Source of the DNA: Marinobacterium lutimaris
GTDB taxonomy: Bacteria; Pseudomonadota; Gammaproteobacteria; Pseudomonadales; Balneatricaceae
NCBI RefSeq assembly: GCF_900108065.1
Contig: NZ_FNVQ01000001.1
Span: forward strand, 1,488,001-1,552,000
Reading direction: 5' to 3'
DNA: 64,000 nt
Shown: piece by piece, positions 35,148-44,528 of the stretch
How the letters are laid out: every line of letters begins with the position of its first letter
How positions within the stretch are numbered: the stretch's first letter is position 1
Notes under the pieces: generated by a model
What the model was told of the DNA's origin: nothing
The model's input: only the letters and a program-made list of their open reading frames with translations
Database searches by the model: none
Translations under genes and position numbers: made by a program

Positions 35148-35557
35148 CACCCTGGCACTCACGACTCGGTTACGCCGGCCTGATTCCCTTTATCGGCCTG
35201 AGTGCCCTGGCGCTGCAGTCTTTTCCCGGCGCTTCCTACTGGCTGCTCACCTACGCGGCACTGATCCTCAGCTTTCTCGGAGGCCTGCTCTGGTGCGCGA
35301 GCCTCAACCGGCAGGTGCCCACCCATGCCCTGTTTGTCTCGGTCGGCGTGATGATCTGGGCCTGGGTCTGGTTGCTGATGCCGCAGTTCAGCTGGTATCT
35401 GCCGGGGGCGATCACCTTTGTACTGCTCTGGCTTTATGAACGTATCTACCTGTCCGATGCCTACCCACGCGAATTCATGCGCCTGCGCGAGTGGTTAACA
35501 GGCTTGGCAGCACTCAGCCTGTTTCTGGCGGGCAGCTTCGCAACCCCGGGGGTATAA
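35144..35557 (+). CDS. DUF3429 membrane protein
   Basis: A 137-residue inner-membrane protein with five hydrophobic segments. GYAGLIPFIGLSALAL and the block YAALILSFLGGLLWCASL mark it as DUF3429. Its function is unknown. The start overlaps the stop of the nuclease gene in an ATGA, with AAGGAGG about ten bases upstream, so translation is coupled. It sits between two nuclease genes, which is odd for a membrane protein. Confidence 0.82.
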   Translation: MTPWHSRLGYAGLIPFIGLSALALQSFPGASYWLLTYAALILSFLGGLLWCASLNRQVPTHALFVSVGVMIWAWVWLLMPQFSWYLPGAITFVLLWLYERIYLSDAYPREFMRLREWLTGLAALSLFLAGSFATPGV

Positions 35558-35602
35558 TCCCGCTGTTCCGGTCTTACTCGCATACCAGAAGCCTGATATC
35601 AG

Positions 35603-37303
35603 ATGCCCACAAGCAGCACCGACCTGTTCCAGTTAGATACGCCTAAAGGCGCTGATTTGGACGATCCCCGCTATTACCTGCGCAACTTCCATACCCTGAC
35701 CGACTGGGTGGAGACCTACCACGGCGATCTGCTGCTGGATAGCGAACGGAAGCGGCTGGCGGCGCTGCGGGATCTGCCGGAAGAAGCGCGCTGTCTGCTG
35801 GTGCGGATGGTGATGCGCTCCGGTGAGCTGTTTCGGCAGAGCAAGCTGAACTACTTAGAGATCGGCGATATCGCTACGCCCCTTCAGTTACTGGAGCAGC
35901 AGGGCTGGGTAGAACTGGACCCCGCCATCGATGTTGTTCATTTCTGTGCCCTGGTAACCCGTCCGGAACTCAGTGCAGCCTTTAAAGATGAACTGGCCCC
36001 CCTTCCCGCTTCGGCAAAAAAAGCGAATCAGATCGCCCTGTTGGCGGACCTATATGGTGACGAACTCAAACCGTTCAGCCAGTGGTGGCCCGAAAGCCAG
36101 GACCTACTGGCGAGACTTACCGATGATGACCTGCTCAGCCGTCTGCGGCTGATGTTCTTTGGCAACCTGAGCCAGGACTGGAGCACCTTTGTGCTGACCG
36201 AGCTGGGCCATCACCGTTACGAAAGCGTGGCGTTCTCACCGGAATCCCGCGCCTTCGCCAGTCGCGACGAGGTGGATCATTATCTGCAGATGCACGCGCT
36301 TAGAGATCTGTTGGATTGCGCTGAAAACCCTGCGGATATCTACCATGCTCTGCCGACAAGGCCCGAAAACAGCTGGCTGCAAAGCCGCTACAGCCGCCTG
36401 CTGTTCCAGATCGCCCGTGAGGCGGAACGTGCCGGTGACAGCGAGTTTGCCGCAGAACTTTATGCGCAAAGCCAGCATCGTGAGGCTTTGATCCGGCGCT
36501 TTCGTGTGCTGGAAAAACTGACACCGACCGAGGCGACGCTGGCAGTTCTGCGCGAACAGATGGATGATCAGCTGCGCCCGGAGGTTCAGGAGGCACTGGA
36601 GCGTATAGAACATCGCTTGGCCCGTAAGCTGGGCGAAAAAAAGAGCGCCTCTCGCAAGACCGACAACCTGCCCCGTATGGATCTAAGCCTGCCGGCATCG
36701 GGCTACGTGGAAGGTGCCGTGGCAGAGCATCTCGGCAGTGAATCAGCGCCCTGTCTGCATGTGGAGAACAGCCTGATAAACGGCCTCTTTGCCCTGCTCT
36801 GCTGGGATGTGCTCTACGCACCGCTGCCCGGTGCTTTCTTTCATCCCTTTCACGCGGCTCCCGCCGACCTTAATCGACCCGACTTTGTCGAACGGCGCCG
36901 GGCGCTGTTTGAAGAGCGCCTGGCGGGCCTGACCAGCGATGAGTACAAAATCCTTATCCGACAGAACCTGGCCGACAAATGGGGTATCACCAACCGCTTT
37001 GTACACTGGGGGCTGCTGACGGCAGACGTTGTTGAGCTCGCCCTGGAGTGCATCCCCGCAGCGGATCTGAAGGTCTGCTTCCGCCGTCTGCTGGAGGATA
37101 TTCCCGCCCACCGCTCTGGCCTGCCGGATCTGGTGCAGTTCTTCCCGGCAGAGCGCCGCTATCGCCTGATCGAGGTAAAAGGCCCCGGCGACCGCCTGCA
37201 GGATCACCAGCGCCGCTGGCTCGATTTCTGTCTGGCAAAGGGTATGGATGTGAGCGTCTGCTATGTGACCTGGTCGGATCTGGCTGATCTGTCCGATGCT
37301 TAG
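35603..37303 (+). CDS. FAN1-like VRR-NUC nuclease
   Basis: A 566-residue nuclease. An N-terminal helical SAP-like region (YYLRNFHTLTDWVETYH ... LLVRMVMRSGELFRQSKLNYLEIGD) precedes a TPR-like middle. The C-terminal VRR-NUC domain reads SGLPDLVQFFPAERRYRLIEVKGPGDRLQDHQRRWL (about residues 508-543), with the PD and ExK catalytic residues in place. Bacterial FAN1 proteins cut 5' flaps and help repair DNA crosslinks. It is the third gene of the operon with the GIY-YIG fusion. Its TAG stop overlaps the TAA of the convergent LysR gene. Confidence 0.9.
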   Translation: MPTSSTDLFQLDTPKGADLDDPRYYLRNFHTLTDWVETYHGDLLLDSERKRLAALRDLPEEARCLLVRMVMRSGELFRQSKLNYLEIGDIATPLQLLEQQGWVELDPAIDVVHFCALVTRPELSAAFKDELAPLPASAKKANQIALLADLYGDELKPFSQWWPESQDLLARLTDDDLLSRLRLMFFGNLSQDWSTFVLTELGHHRYESVAFSPESRAFASRDEVDHYLQMHALRDLLDCAENPADIYHALPTRPENSWLQSRYSRLLFQIAREAERAGDSEFAAELYAQSQHREALIRRFRVLEKLTPTEATLAVLREQMDDQLRPEVQEALERIEHRLARKLGEKKSASRKTDNLPRMDLSLPASGYVEGAVAEHLGSESAPCLHVENSLINGLFALLCWDVLYAPLPGAFFHPFHAAPADLNRPDFVERRRALFEERLAGLTSDEYKILIRQNLADKWGITNRFVHWGLLTADVVELALECIPAADLKVCFRRLLEDIPAHRSGLPDLVQFFPAERRYRLIEVKGPGDRLQDHQRRWLDFCLAKGMDVSVCYVTWSDLADLSDA

Positions 37304-38220
37304 ATTCCCGAAGCTTGACCAAACTGACGCGAGCGCATCTCCAGCGCCATCGACACAAAAAGCTGGATCTCCGGCAGATGGGTGCGCGACTTCAGCCAGA
37401 CCAGGTGCTCCTGCACCTCCTGGCTTGCCTCTTTGATCGGCACCGCGCTGTAGCTCGGGTCAGGCCGGATATCGTGGCTTAGCGCAAACCCCACCCCCAA
37501 CCCCTGAGCCACCGCTTCGCAGATATCGGAGCGCACGTTCATCAGGATATTGGAGCTGGGCGCGAGCCCCTCGCCCGCGAATGCTGCATCTACCATCTGC
37601 TGGGTGAAGGACTCTCTGCGCGAGAAGATCAATGACTCATCGATCAGGTCATGGACGCTGACACTTTCATCAGCGGCGAGAGGATGTTCAGGATGCAGGA
37701 TCGCCACCAGCTGATGCGCATGAAAGGTCAGGTGGGAGAGTCCAGCACCAGGTTTAGGCAACGGAAACAGACCTATATCCACCTCCCGCGCCAGCACATG
37801 TTCACGGCATTCGTCGGTCGTGCCAGAGGTTATCTTCAGCGTCGCCTCGGGGTATTGCTGGCGAAACGCGGCCAGCAGCGGCATAAAGACGAGCGGCGAT
37901 GCGGTGGCGATATGGATCTCCAGCGAGCGCTCGTCACCGGCAGGGTTGATCAGCGACTGCACCGAGGCATCCAGGTCCACATACTGACGGGTAATCTTGT
38001 ACAGGCGCTGGCCCAGATCGGTGGCCCTGACCCCCTTGCTGGTGCGCTCCAGCAGTGGCACATCGAAGCGGCCTTCGATCTTGCGGATCTGCGCCGTAAC
38101 CGCGGGCTGGCTGACACCGAGCAGATCAGCGGCGCGGGTAAAGTTGCCCTGCTGAATGGTGGCGTTAAAGGCGCGGATCTCGGTCAACGTAAGATCCGAT
38201 ACCGACTCTTTCTTCAGCAT
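37300..38220 (-). CDS. LysR regulator of the ABC/phosphonate operon
   Basis: A 306-residue LysR-type regulator. The helix-turn-helix is at about residues 12-70 (LTEIRAFNATIQQGNFTRAADLLGVSQPAVTAQIRKIEGRFDVPLLERT). The effector domain contains LEIHIATASPLVFMPLLAAFRQQYP. It closely follows the CbbR/CysB-like layout. The gene starts inside the last codons of the ABC ATPase gene (7-base overlap) and is the final gene of that operon, so it is coexpressed with the importer. Control of the importer and perhaps of phnWX is the likely role. Confidence 0.88.
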   Translation of the reverse strand: MLKKESVSDLTLTEIRAFNATIQQGNFTRAADLLGVSQPAVTAQIRKIEGRFDVPLLERTSKGVRATDLGQRLYKITRQYVDLDASVQSLINPAGDERSLEIHIATASPLVFMPLLAAFRQQYPEATLKITSGTTDECREHVLAREVDIGLFPLPKPGAGLSHLTFHAHQLVAILHPEHPLAADESVSVHDLIDESLIFSRRESFTQQMVDAAFAGEGLAPSSNILMNVRSDICEAVAQGLGVGFALSHDIRPDPSYSAVPIKEASQEVQEHLVWLKSRTHLPEIQLFVSMALEMRSRQFGQASGI

Positions 38221-39884
38221 CTGGCGATAACTGGCTCACGACTGGGCGCTTCAATCACCGGAATCGCCGAGATCAAACGACGCGTGTACTCCTCCTGCGG
38301 GTCTAGGAAGATCTGTCGCACACTGCCCTGTTCCACCAGCTTGCCGTGCTGCATGACGCAGATATGGTCGCAGAGGTTCGCCACCACACTGAGGTCGTGG
38401 GAGATAAACAGAATCGTCAGGCCCAGCTCATCGCGCAGTTCCCGCAGCAGGGTCAGAATCTCTGCCTGAATCGATACATCCAGCGCAGCTACCGCCTCAT
38501 CCGCTACCAGAAACTGGGGATCGGACACCAGCGCCCGGGCGATACTGATGCGCTGCCGCTGACCGCCGGAAAACGCATGGGGAAAGCGGCGCAGATGACT
38601 GACCTCCAGATGGCAGCGTTTGGCCACCGCGATCACTCGCTGATCCACCTCTTCGCGGGAGGAGCAGATTTTCATCGCCTCCAGCGGCTCGGCGATGATA
38701 TCGCGCACGGTCATGCGCGGGTTCAGCGAGCTGTAGGGATCCTGAAATACCAGTTGCGCCACCCGGGCGAACTTGCGTCGGTTGATCCGGCTCTTGCCAT
38801 CCAGCCGGATCGGCGAATCTACATGGTAAACCACCTCGCCAGCGCTGATCGGCGCAGCGCCAAGCAGCGCCTTACCCAGCGAGGTTTTGCCCGAGCCACT
38901 TTCGCCCACCAGCCCGATAATCTGCCCCCTGGGCAGATCCAGGCTCACATCAGGTACCGCGTTGAACGCTTCCGCCTTGCGCCGCCCGGACTGAGGGTAG
39001 CTGATCGACAGGTTACGCACCGACAGCAGCGGCTCGGGTTTATGCGCCGGCGGCTGCGGCAGGTTATTCAGGTGCGGCAGCGCATCCAGCAGCTTGCGGG
39101 TGTAGTCATGCATCGGCGCATGCAGCACCGCCTGGGCGTGGCCTTCTTCCACCATGCGGCCGCGCTTCATCACCGTGAGCCGGTCAGCCACCTTGGAGAT
39201 CACACCCAGGTCATGGGTGATAAACAGGATCGCCATGCCGAGCTGTTCGCGCAGCTCCATCATCAGATCCAGCACCTGGGCCTGTATGGTCACATCCAGC
39301 GCCGTGGTGGGTTCATCGGCGATCAGCAGTTTCGGTTTGGTGGCCAGCGCCATGGCGATCATGGCGCGCTGGCGCATACCGCCGGAGAGTTCGAACACAT
39401 ACTGATCGAAGCGCTTCTCCGGCTCGCGGATACCGACCCGCTCGAAGAGTTCGATACCGATCTTACGGGCGGTCTGCTTATCGTGGCCGAGGTGCAGGCG
39501 GATGGTTTCCACGATCTGGTCACCGATGCGGATCGCCGGGGCGAAACTGGCCATCGGCTCCTGGAAGATCATCGATACTTCGCCACCGCGGACGATGCGC
39601 AGGTCCTTCCCGCGCAGTTTCAGTACATCCACACTGGGATCACGATGCAGCTGGATACGGCTCTGGCGCTGGATCATCGCATTGCCGGGATTGAGCCGCA
39701 TGATCGTTTTGGCGGTGATCGACTTGCCGGAACCGCTCTCACCCACCAGCCCCATCACCTCGCCCGGTTCGATATGCAGGTTGAGATGATCGACGGCGCG
39801 GATCTGGCCTTCCGGGGTGTTGAAGTCCACGGTCAGATCGTTGATTTCGAGTAATGGCATACGGGGCTTCTGCTCCAGTCTCAT
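38214..39884 (-). CDS. Opp/Dpp-type ABC transporter, fused double ATPase
   Basis: A 556-residue protein with two ABC ATPase domains, equivalent to separate D and F subunits. The first has Walker A GESGSGKS, signature LSGGMRQR and Walker B LLIADEPT; the second has [16 protein letters not shown] and [12 protein letters not shown]. In the second, the Walker B glutamate lies in ADEAVAA rather than ADEPT, seen in some family members. It powers uptake through the two permeases encoded upstream. Start overlaps the permease stop by four bases; a second ATG eight codons in also fits. Confidence 0.93.
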   Translation of the reverse strand: MRLEQKPRMPLLEINDLTVDFNTPEGQIRAVDHLNLHIEPGEVMGLVGESGSGKSITAKTIMRLNPGNAMIQRQSRIQLHRDPSVDVLKLRGKDLRIVRGGEVSMIFQEPMASFAPAIRIGDQIVETIRLHLGHDKQTARKIGIELFERVGIREPEKRFDQYVFELSGGMRQRAMIAMALATKPKLLIADEPTTALDVTIQAQVLDLMMELREQLGMAILFITHDLGVISKVADRLTVMKRGRMVEEGHAQAVLHAPMHDYTRKLLDALPHLNNLPQPPAHKPEPLLSVRNLSISYPQSGRRKAEAFNAVPDVSLDLPRGQIIGLVGESGSGKTSLGKALLGAAPISAGEVVYHVDSPIRLDGKSRINRRKFARVAQLVFQDPYSSLNPRMTVRDIIAEPLEAMKICSSREEVDQRVIAVAKRCHLEVSHLRRFPHAFSGGQRQRISIARALVSDPQFLVADEAVAALDVSIQAEILTLLRELRDELGLTILFISHDLSVVANLCDHICVMQHGKLVEQGSVRQIFLDPQEEYTRRLISAIPVIEAPSREPVIARC

Positions 39885-41122
39885 TGGTTGCGCTCCGAAT
39901 AGGGATCGGCGGCATCTCGCAGGGCATCACCCACGAAAACAAACGCCATGATCAGGGCAACGAACACCACCACCGGGAAGAACTGCCACACCATGTTCTG
40001 CTGGATATCCGGATCCTGGGCTTTCTGCAGCAGCACACCCAAGCTGTTGACCGGCTCGGTCAGGCCTAACCCAAGGAAGCTCAGGCTGGTCTCGGCGAGG
40101 ATCACGTAGGGGAAGTTGATCAACGTATCGACGATGATGTAGCTGGAAAAACTCGGCACCAGGTGGCGCCAGATAATACGCCCGGTGGAGGCGCCGGAGA
40201 GCTGCGCCGCCAGCACGTAATCCTGGTTGCGCTCTACCAGGATATGGGTGCGCAGGCGCCGACCCAGGGTGGCGAAGTCCAGCGCGCCGATTACCAGGGC
40301 GATGGCAAAATAACGCTGCACCGGGGTCAGATCGATCTGCGACAGCGCCACGGCGCAGGCCAGGTAGATCGGGATCGGCGGAATCACCCGCACCGCCTCG
40401 GTAAAGCTCATCAGCACCGCGTCCACCCGGCCACCAAAGTAGCCGCTGACGCCGCCCACCAGCAGCGAGGTGAACAGCTTTACGATCAGCGCGACGATGG
40501 CGATGCTGATGGTGACCCAGACCGCATGCAGGGTGCGGCTGAACACATCCTTGCCATCCTCATCCGTGCCCATCAGATGCAGCTTGCCCTGCTCCACGCC
40601 AAACAGATGCAGGTCGGAGCGGAGATCGATACCGAGCCAGCCGATCTCCAGCAGGCTGTATTCCCAGCCGCGTACGAAAAACTGCAGGTAGCGGCGCTGC
40701 TCCCTGTCTTCGATAAATTTGTTCTGTGACGAGGCGCTCAACGCACCGCTGGAGGTGAGCTGATCCAGCGCATTCAGATCGCCACCGGCCAGCGCGCTGA
40801 GATCGAACTTCGGCTTCTCTTTCGAATAGGTGTAACTGAACGGGCGCAGCGAGCAGCCGTTCTCATCGCAGAAGTTCAGCGCCTGGGGCGCACCGCGACG
40901 ATACTCGGCATCGGCACCGCGGATGGTCGGGTCCACCGGTGAGAAGAACGGCGCAAACAGCCCCATCAACACCAGCGCCAGCAGAATAGTCCCGGCGATC
41001 AGGCCACTGGTTTTCTTCATGAACCGGGCGCGGATCAGCGCGAACTGTCCGGCGGTGTAATAGGCCTCCTCCTCGGAGGCGGCTCCCTTGCGGCGCCACT
41101 TGGCGGGAATGGCAAACATCAC
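39881..41122 (-). CDS. ABC permease, DppC/OppC type
   Basis: A 413-residue inner-membrane permease. A first helix at about residues 40-60 is followed by a long periplasmic segment (about 60-185), then the core helices with the EAA-type loop (LRTHILVERNQDYVLAAQLSGASTGRIIWRHLVP). The extended N-terminal periplasmic insert makes it longer than classical DppC (about 300 residues), as in YejE-like permeases. It overlaps the partner permease gene and the ATPase gene by four bases each, so the three are translationally coupled. Confidence 0.9.
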   Translation of the reverse strand: MMFAIPAKWRRKGAASEEEAYYTAGQFALIRARFMKKTSGLIAGTILLALVLMGLFAPFFSPVDPTIRGADAEYRRGAPQALNFCDENGCSLRPFSYTYSKEKPKFDLSALAGGDLNALDQLTSSGALSASSQNKFIEDREQRRYLQFFVRGWEYSLLEIGWLGIDLRSDLHLFGVEQGKLHLMGTDEDGKDVFSRTLHAVWVTISIAIVALIVKLFTSLLVGGVSGYFGGRVDAVLMSFTEAVRVIPPIPIYLACAVALSQIDLTPVQRYFAIALVIGALDFATLGRRLRTHILVERNQDYVLAAQLSGASTGRIIWRHLVPSFSSYIIVDTLINFPYVILAETSLSFLGLGLTEPVNSLGVLLQKAQDPDIQQNMVWQFFPVVVFVALIMAFVFVGDALRDAADPYSERNQ

Positions 41123-42306
41123 TGGCCTCCTGAAATAACACTGCGGCGTACGCGGGGGTCCACGGCGGCCAGAATCACGTCGGTGAGCAGGTTCATACCG
41201 ATCACCACCAGCGCCACCAGAAACAGGATTGCGGCGGCCAGCTCCTGATCGTTGGTCATCGCCAGCGCCTCGATCAGCAGACCGGCGGCATCGGTGAGGC
41301 CGATCACCACGGCCACAATTGGCAGGTCATTGAACACACGCTGGAAGTCGAAACCGACGGAGTTGAACAGCGGGCTGATGGAGTGGCGCACCGGGTAGCG
41401 AGCCCAGAGCGAGAAACCCTCGACGCCGCGCGCCCGGGCCGCCTCGACGTAGAGTTTGTTGGACTCATCCACCACCAGCGCACGCACGGTCTGCAGCTGC
41501 AGCGCAGTGGCAGCCCAGCCGATAACGAAGATCGGCAGCCAGATATGACCGAGGAAGTCGCTAAGCTTGCCGAACTGGAAACCGCTGTCGGTAAACCAGG
41601 GCACGTTTCGCCACTCATCGGAGAACAGGCCAGTCGGCGTGGGTTCGCCGGCAAAGACGTAAAGCAGGATGATCGACAGTGCCAGCAGGAAGTTGGGCAG
41701 CGCTAAACCTAAGTAGCTGATGATGCGCAGCTGCAGGTCGATCAGCTTATTGAAGCCGAGCAGCAGCGTATTGGTGAAGCGCTCACGCGGAGAGCTCTGC
41801 GGATCACGATCCGCCCATGGCTTGTTCAGCACATAGGCAGAGAGGATGCCGAACGGCACCGCGATCAGGTATGCCAGCAGCAAACCCGCCAGACAGAAAC
41901 CCAGGCTCATCCAGAAACGGTCGCCCACCGCGAGGTTCACCGACTGGCGCTTGGCGCAGCTGAAGCCCAGATCGCCACGCAGGGTAAGGTCGGTCACCCA
42001 GTTGCCCCAGCGCTGCAGCATCGGCTGATCCAGCCCCATGCGGGCGCGCTCGGCATCGATGGTGGCCTGACTGATCATCTCCCCCTGGGTGTTTTTGTAG
42101 GCGATGTACTTCTCGGCGCAATCGCCGGGCAACACCTCCATCAGACCAAAGACGACAAAGCTGACCAGCAGCAGCGTGCCCAGCGCCATCAGGTAGCGGT
42201 GCAGTACGTAATGAAAGTAGTCGCTGTTGCGCGCCGCCAGCCAGAGCACGGCGCCGGTGATGAGCAGAATCCAGAGCAGCCAGGTGTTGGCAAAAAAGTC
42301 GATCAT
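41119..42306 (-). CDS. ABC permease, DppB/OppB type
   Basis: A 395-residue inner-membrane permease. An extra N-terminal helix (LWILLITGAVLWLAARN) precedes the usual first helix (YLMALGTLLLVSFVVFGLMEVLPGDCAEKYI). The coupling loop reads LVVDESNKLYVEAARARGVEGFSLWARYPVRHSISPLFN. It is longer than classical DppB and resembles the YejB branch. Together with the DppC-type protein it forms the channel. A strong hairpin lies between the binding-protein gene and this gene, and would lower permease expression relative to the binding protein. Confidence 0.9.
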   Translation of the reverse strand: MIDFFANTWLLWILLITGAVLWLAARNSDYFHYVLHRYLMALGTLLLVSFVVFGLMEVLPGDCAEKYIAYKNTQGEMISQATIDAERARMGLDQPMLQRWGNWVTDLTLRGDLGFSCAKRQSVNLAVGDRFWMSLGFCLAGLLLAYLIAVPFGILSAYVLNKPWADRDPQSSPRERFTNTLLLGFNKLIDLQLRIISYLGLALPNFLLALSIILLYVFAGEPTPTGLFSDEWRNVPWFTDSGFQFGKLSDFLGHIWLPIFVIGWAATALQLQTVRALVVDESNKLYVEAARARGVEGFSLWARYPVRHSISPLFNSVGFDFQRVFNDLPIVAVVIGLTDAAGLLIEALAMTNDQELAAAILFLVALVVIGMNLLTDVILAAVDPRVRRSVISGGQ

Positions 42307-42397
42307 GCTGCGTTCCAGTTAACTATCGGATATTTCGGAAGAGGCGTGTCCTTCTGCGAAAGGTCGCCGCGGGTGCGTACGGCACTTCCAGAAAGAG

Positions 42398-42423
42398 GCC
42401 GGTACCGCGGCTGCGGCACCGGC
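42398..42423 (-). other. Intercistronic stem-loop after the binding-protein gene
   Basis: GCCGGT-A-CCGC pairs with GCGG-C-ACCGGC around a GGCT loop. It lies 36 bases past the binding-protein stop with no U tract. Such hairpins stabilise the upstream message so the binding protein is made in excess of the permeases. Confidence 0.6.
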
Positions 42424-42458
42424 ACTTAACCTTGCAAAGAGCGCTTATAAAGCGAGTC

Positions 42459-44513
42459 TTACTCGGTCAGGAACCACTGCTTGGGCTGGTACGGATAATC
42501 CCAGTAGTAGTCGGCAGATGCTGTCTTCTGAACGTTGAAGTTCTTCAGCTTGTTGTTGTAGTAGATCGGGCTCACCGCCTTCACGGTACCGATGATGAAC
42601 AGATCATCCACGGTGCGCTTGGCGATCTCGAGGCCTACCTTCTGCGACTCTTCGCTGCCCAGCTCCAGGGTGCCGAACTGCTCGGCCAGCTTCTGCATCT
42701 CGTAGACGGTCTGCGGCGGCTTGGTGCCTTCGGCACCGTTGGAGCTCAGGTACTGCCCCCACTCCATACCGGTACGCAGTTCGAAGAAGGTGCCATACGG
42801 CGGCAGCATCCATGCAGGGTCGGTGGCCAGGGAGAACTGCGGCTTGCCCATGTTCCAGACGCTGACTTCCAGATCGTTTGCGGTCTGGGAGTTGCGGTAC
42901 TCGTCGCTGGTTACTTCCTTGATGCTGGTTTTCACGCCCACATCGGTCCAGTTGGCGGCGACCATCTCAACCACCTTGGTAGCTACGCCCTGGGTGGTGT
43001 ACTGGATATCCAGTTCGAACTTGGCGCCGGAAGGCAGATCGCGCAGGCCATCGCCATCCTTGTCGATCACGCCGGCGGCATCCAGCAGCTCGGCGGCATT
43101 GGCGGTGTCGAACTCGGTCCAGGCTGACTTCACCTCATCGGTAACGAACGGCGCGGTATCGGCATCGAACGCGGTGTACTGGGCCGGTTTACCCAGGCCA
43201 AAGTAGGCTACCTCGTTGATCTGGTCGCGGTTGATCGCCACGGACATGGCGCGACGGAAGTTGACGTCGTTGAAGACTTCACGCTTCTCCGCATCCTTTT
43301 CGGTCAGGTTGAACGAGAAGGTGGTCATGCCGATGGTCGGACGTAGCGCCACCTGGTAGCCGCCCTTCTCCTTGTTCTCCAGCAGTACCGGTGCGGAGGT
43401 CAGGTTGACCGCCTGGGTTTTGTAGTCGATCTCGCCGGCGATCATCTTGGCGCTCTGGATATCCTCGTCGCCGATGTAAACCTCGCTGATCTCGTTGATA
43501 TACGGCAGCTGGTTACCGGCGGTATCCACCTGGAAGAAGTACGGGTTGGCCACCAGGCGACGGCCTTCCAGCGTATCCTCAACCACGATGTGAGATTCCA
43601 GCGTCGGTGCGGTGGCGGTGAAGCCAGCGTCGACCAATGCCTTGGCCTTGGCGGCATCCTTCAGCAGTGGTGTCGGTACGTCTTTCCAGTCGGACTGACC
43701 GTAGTAGAACTTCACCGCTTCGTAACCATTCTCGAAACCGAGTGACTGCGCCAGCTTGTCGGCGTCCGGGTTAACCTCCGGGTGGAACTTGCCGATGAGG
43801 TGCTTGGGCTGGAACGGCTGAGCGTAATCGGAGGCGAACATGGAGGTCATGCCCGGCTTCGGCAGGTTCAGGGTAAAGCGCACGGTGGTGTCGTCCACCG
43901 CTTCAACCTTCATCGGCTTGCCATCGGAAAGGAAGCGCGCGTTCGGCTCGGCGATCACGTTCTTGTCGAGAATCAGGTTGTTGTACCAGAAGACGATATC
44001 TTCAGCGGTGAACGGCGCGCCATCGGACCACTTGTGACCTTCACGCAGCTTCAGCGTCAGCTCAGTGTAGTCGTCGTTCCAGCTCCAGGAGCGGGCCACG
44101 TTAGGCACCACGGTGCTCAGGTCATCGCTGAAACGAAGCAGGTTCACATGACGCACAGAGAGCAGATCGGAGGTACCGGACTCGGTGGCCTTGGAGATAC
44201 CATCCAGCACGCCACCGTAGCGACCCACTTCGCTGTAAGGCACAACCACCAGCGGCTCCTGCGGAATGCGGTTAGCCAGCGCGGGCAGTTCCGGGTTTCC
44301 GGCGATGCGTGCGTTCAGCTCGGCAATTTCCGGGTTGGCGCTGAAGTTCATCACGCAGTCATGACTCGCCTCGAATTCGTCCTTTTCGAACAGGTGCGGG
44401 TACTTGCCGCCCTGCTCCGGACCTGCCACGGTGGGGCAAGCGGCCAGCGCGCTGCCTGTCACCAGCGTTGCAATACCGGCTGCGATACTTTTCGCTAGGA
44501 ACTGCTTGGTCAT
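42459..44513 (-). CDS. ABC substrate-binding protein, SBP_bac_5 family
   Basis: A 684-residue periplasmic binding protein of the OppA/DppA/YejA family. The leader MTKQFLAKSIAAGIATLV runs into SALAAC, which is both a signal peptidase I site and a plausible lipobox. The mature protein has the family features LTLKLREGHKWSDGAPFTAEDIVFWYNN and RRAMSVAINRDQINEVAYFG. It is larger than classic DppA. Family members bind peptides, glycosides or phosphonate/nickel complexes; the ligand is unknown. Its placement after a phosphatase-superfamily gene and beside phnWX makes an organophosphonate or ester a reasonable guess. Confidence 0.92.
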   Translation of the reverse strand: MTKQFLAKSIAAGIATLVTGSALAACPTVAGPEQGGKYPHLFEKDEFEASHDCVMNFSANPEIAELNARIAGNPELPALANRIPQEPLVVVPYSEVGRYGGVLDGISKATESGTSDLLSVRHVNLLRFSDDLSTVVPNVARSWSWNDDYTELTLKLREGHKWSDGAPFTAEDIVFWYNNLILDKNVIAEPNARFLSDGKPMKVEAVDDTTVRFTLNLPKPGMTSMFASDYAQPFQPKHLIGKFHPEVNPDADKLAQSLGFENGYEAVKFYYGQSDWKDVPTPLLKDAAKAKALVDAGFTATAPTLESHIVVEDTLEGRRLVANPYFFQVDTAGNQLPYINEISEVYIGDEDIQSAKMIAGEIDYKTQAVNLTSAPVLLENKEKGGYQVALRPTIGMTTFSFNLTEKDAEKREVFNDVNFRRAMSVAINRDQINEVAYFGLGKPAQYTAFDADTAPFVTDEVKSAWTEFDTANAAELLDAAGVIDKDGDGLRDLPSGAKFELDIQYTTQGVATKVVEMVAANWTDVGVKTSIKEVTSDEYRNSQTANDLEVSVWNMGKPQFSLATDPAWMLPPYGTFFELRTGMEWGQYLSSNGAEGTKPPQTVYEMQKLAEQFGTLELGSEESQKVGLEIAKRTVDDLFIIGTVKAVSPIYYNNKLKNFNVQKTASADYYWDYPYQPKQWFLTE

Positions 44514-44528
44514 GCTTATCTTCCTGTA

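Noticed and set aside
38346-39854. Long open frame (502 codons) opposite the ABC ATPase gene
   Set aside because: It mirrors a well-supported gene with two complete ATPase domains; its own translation has no family features and arises from GC-biased codon use.
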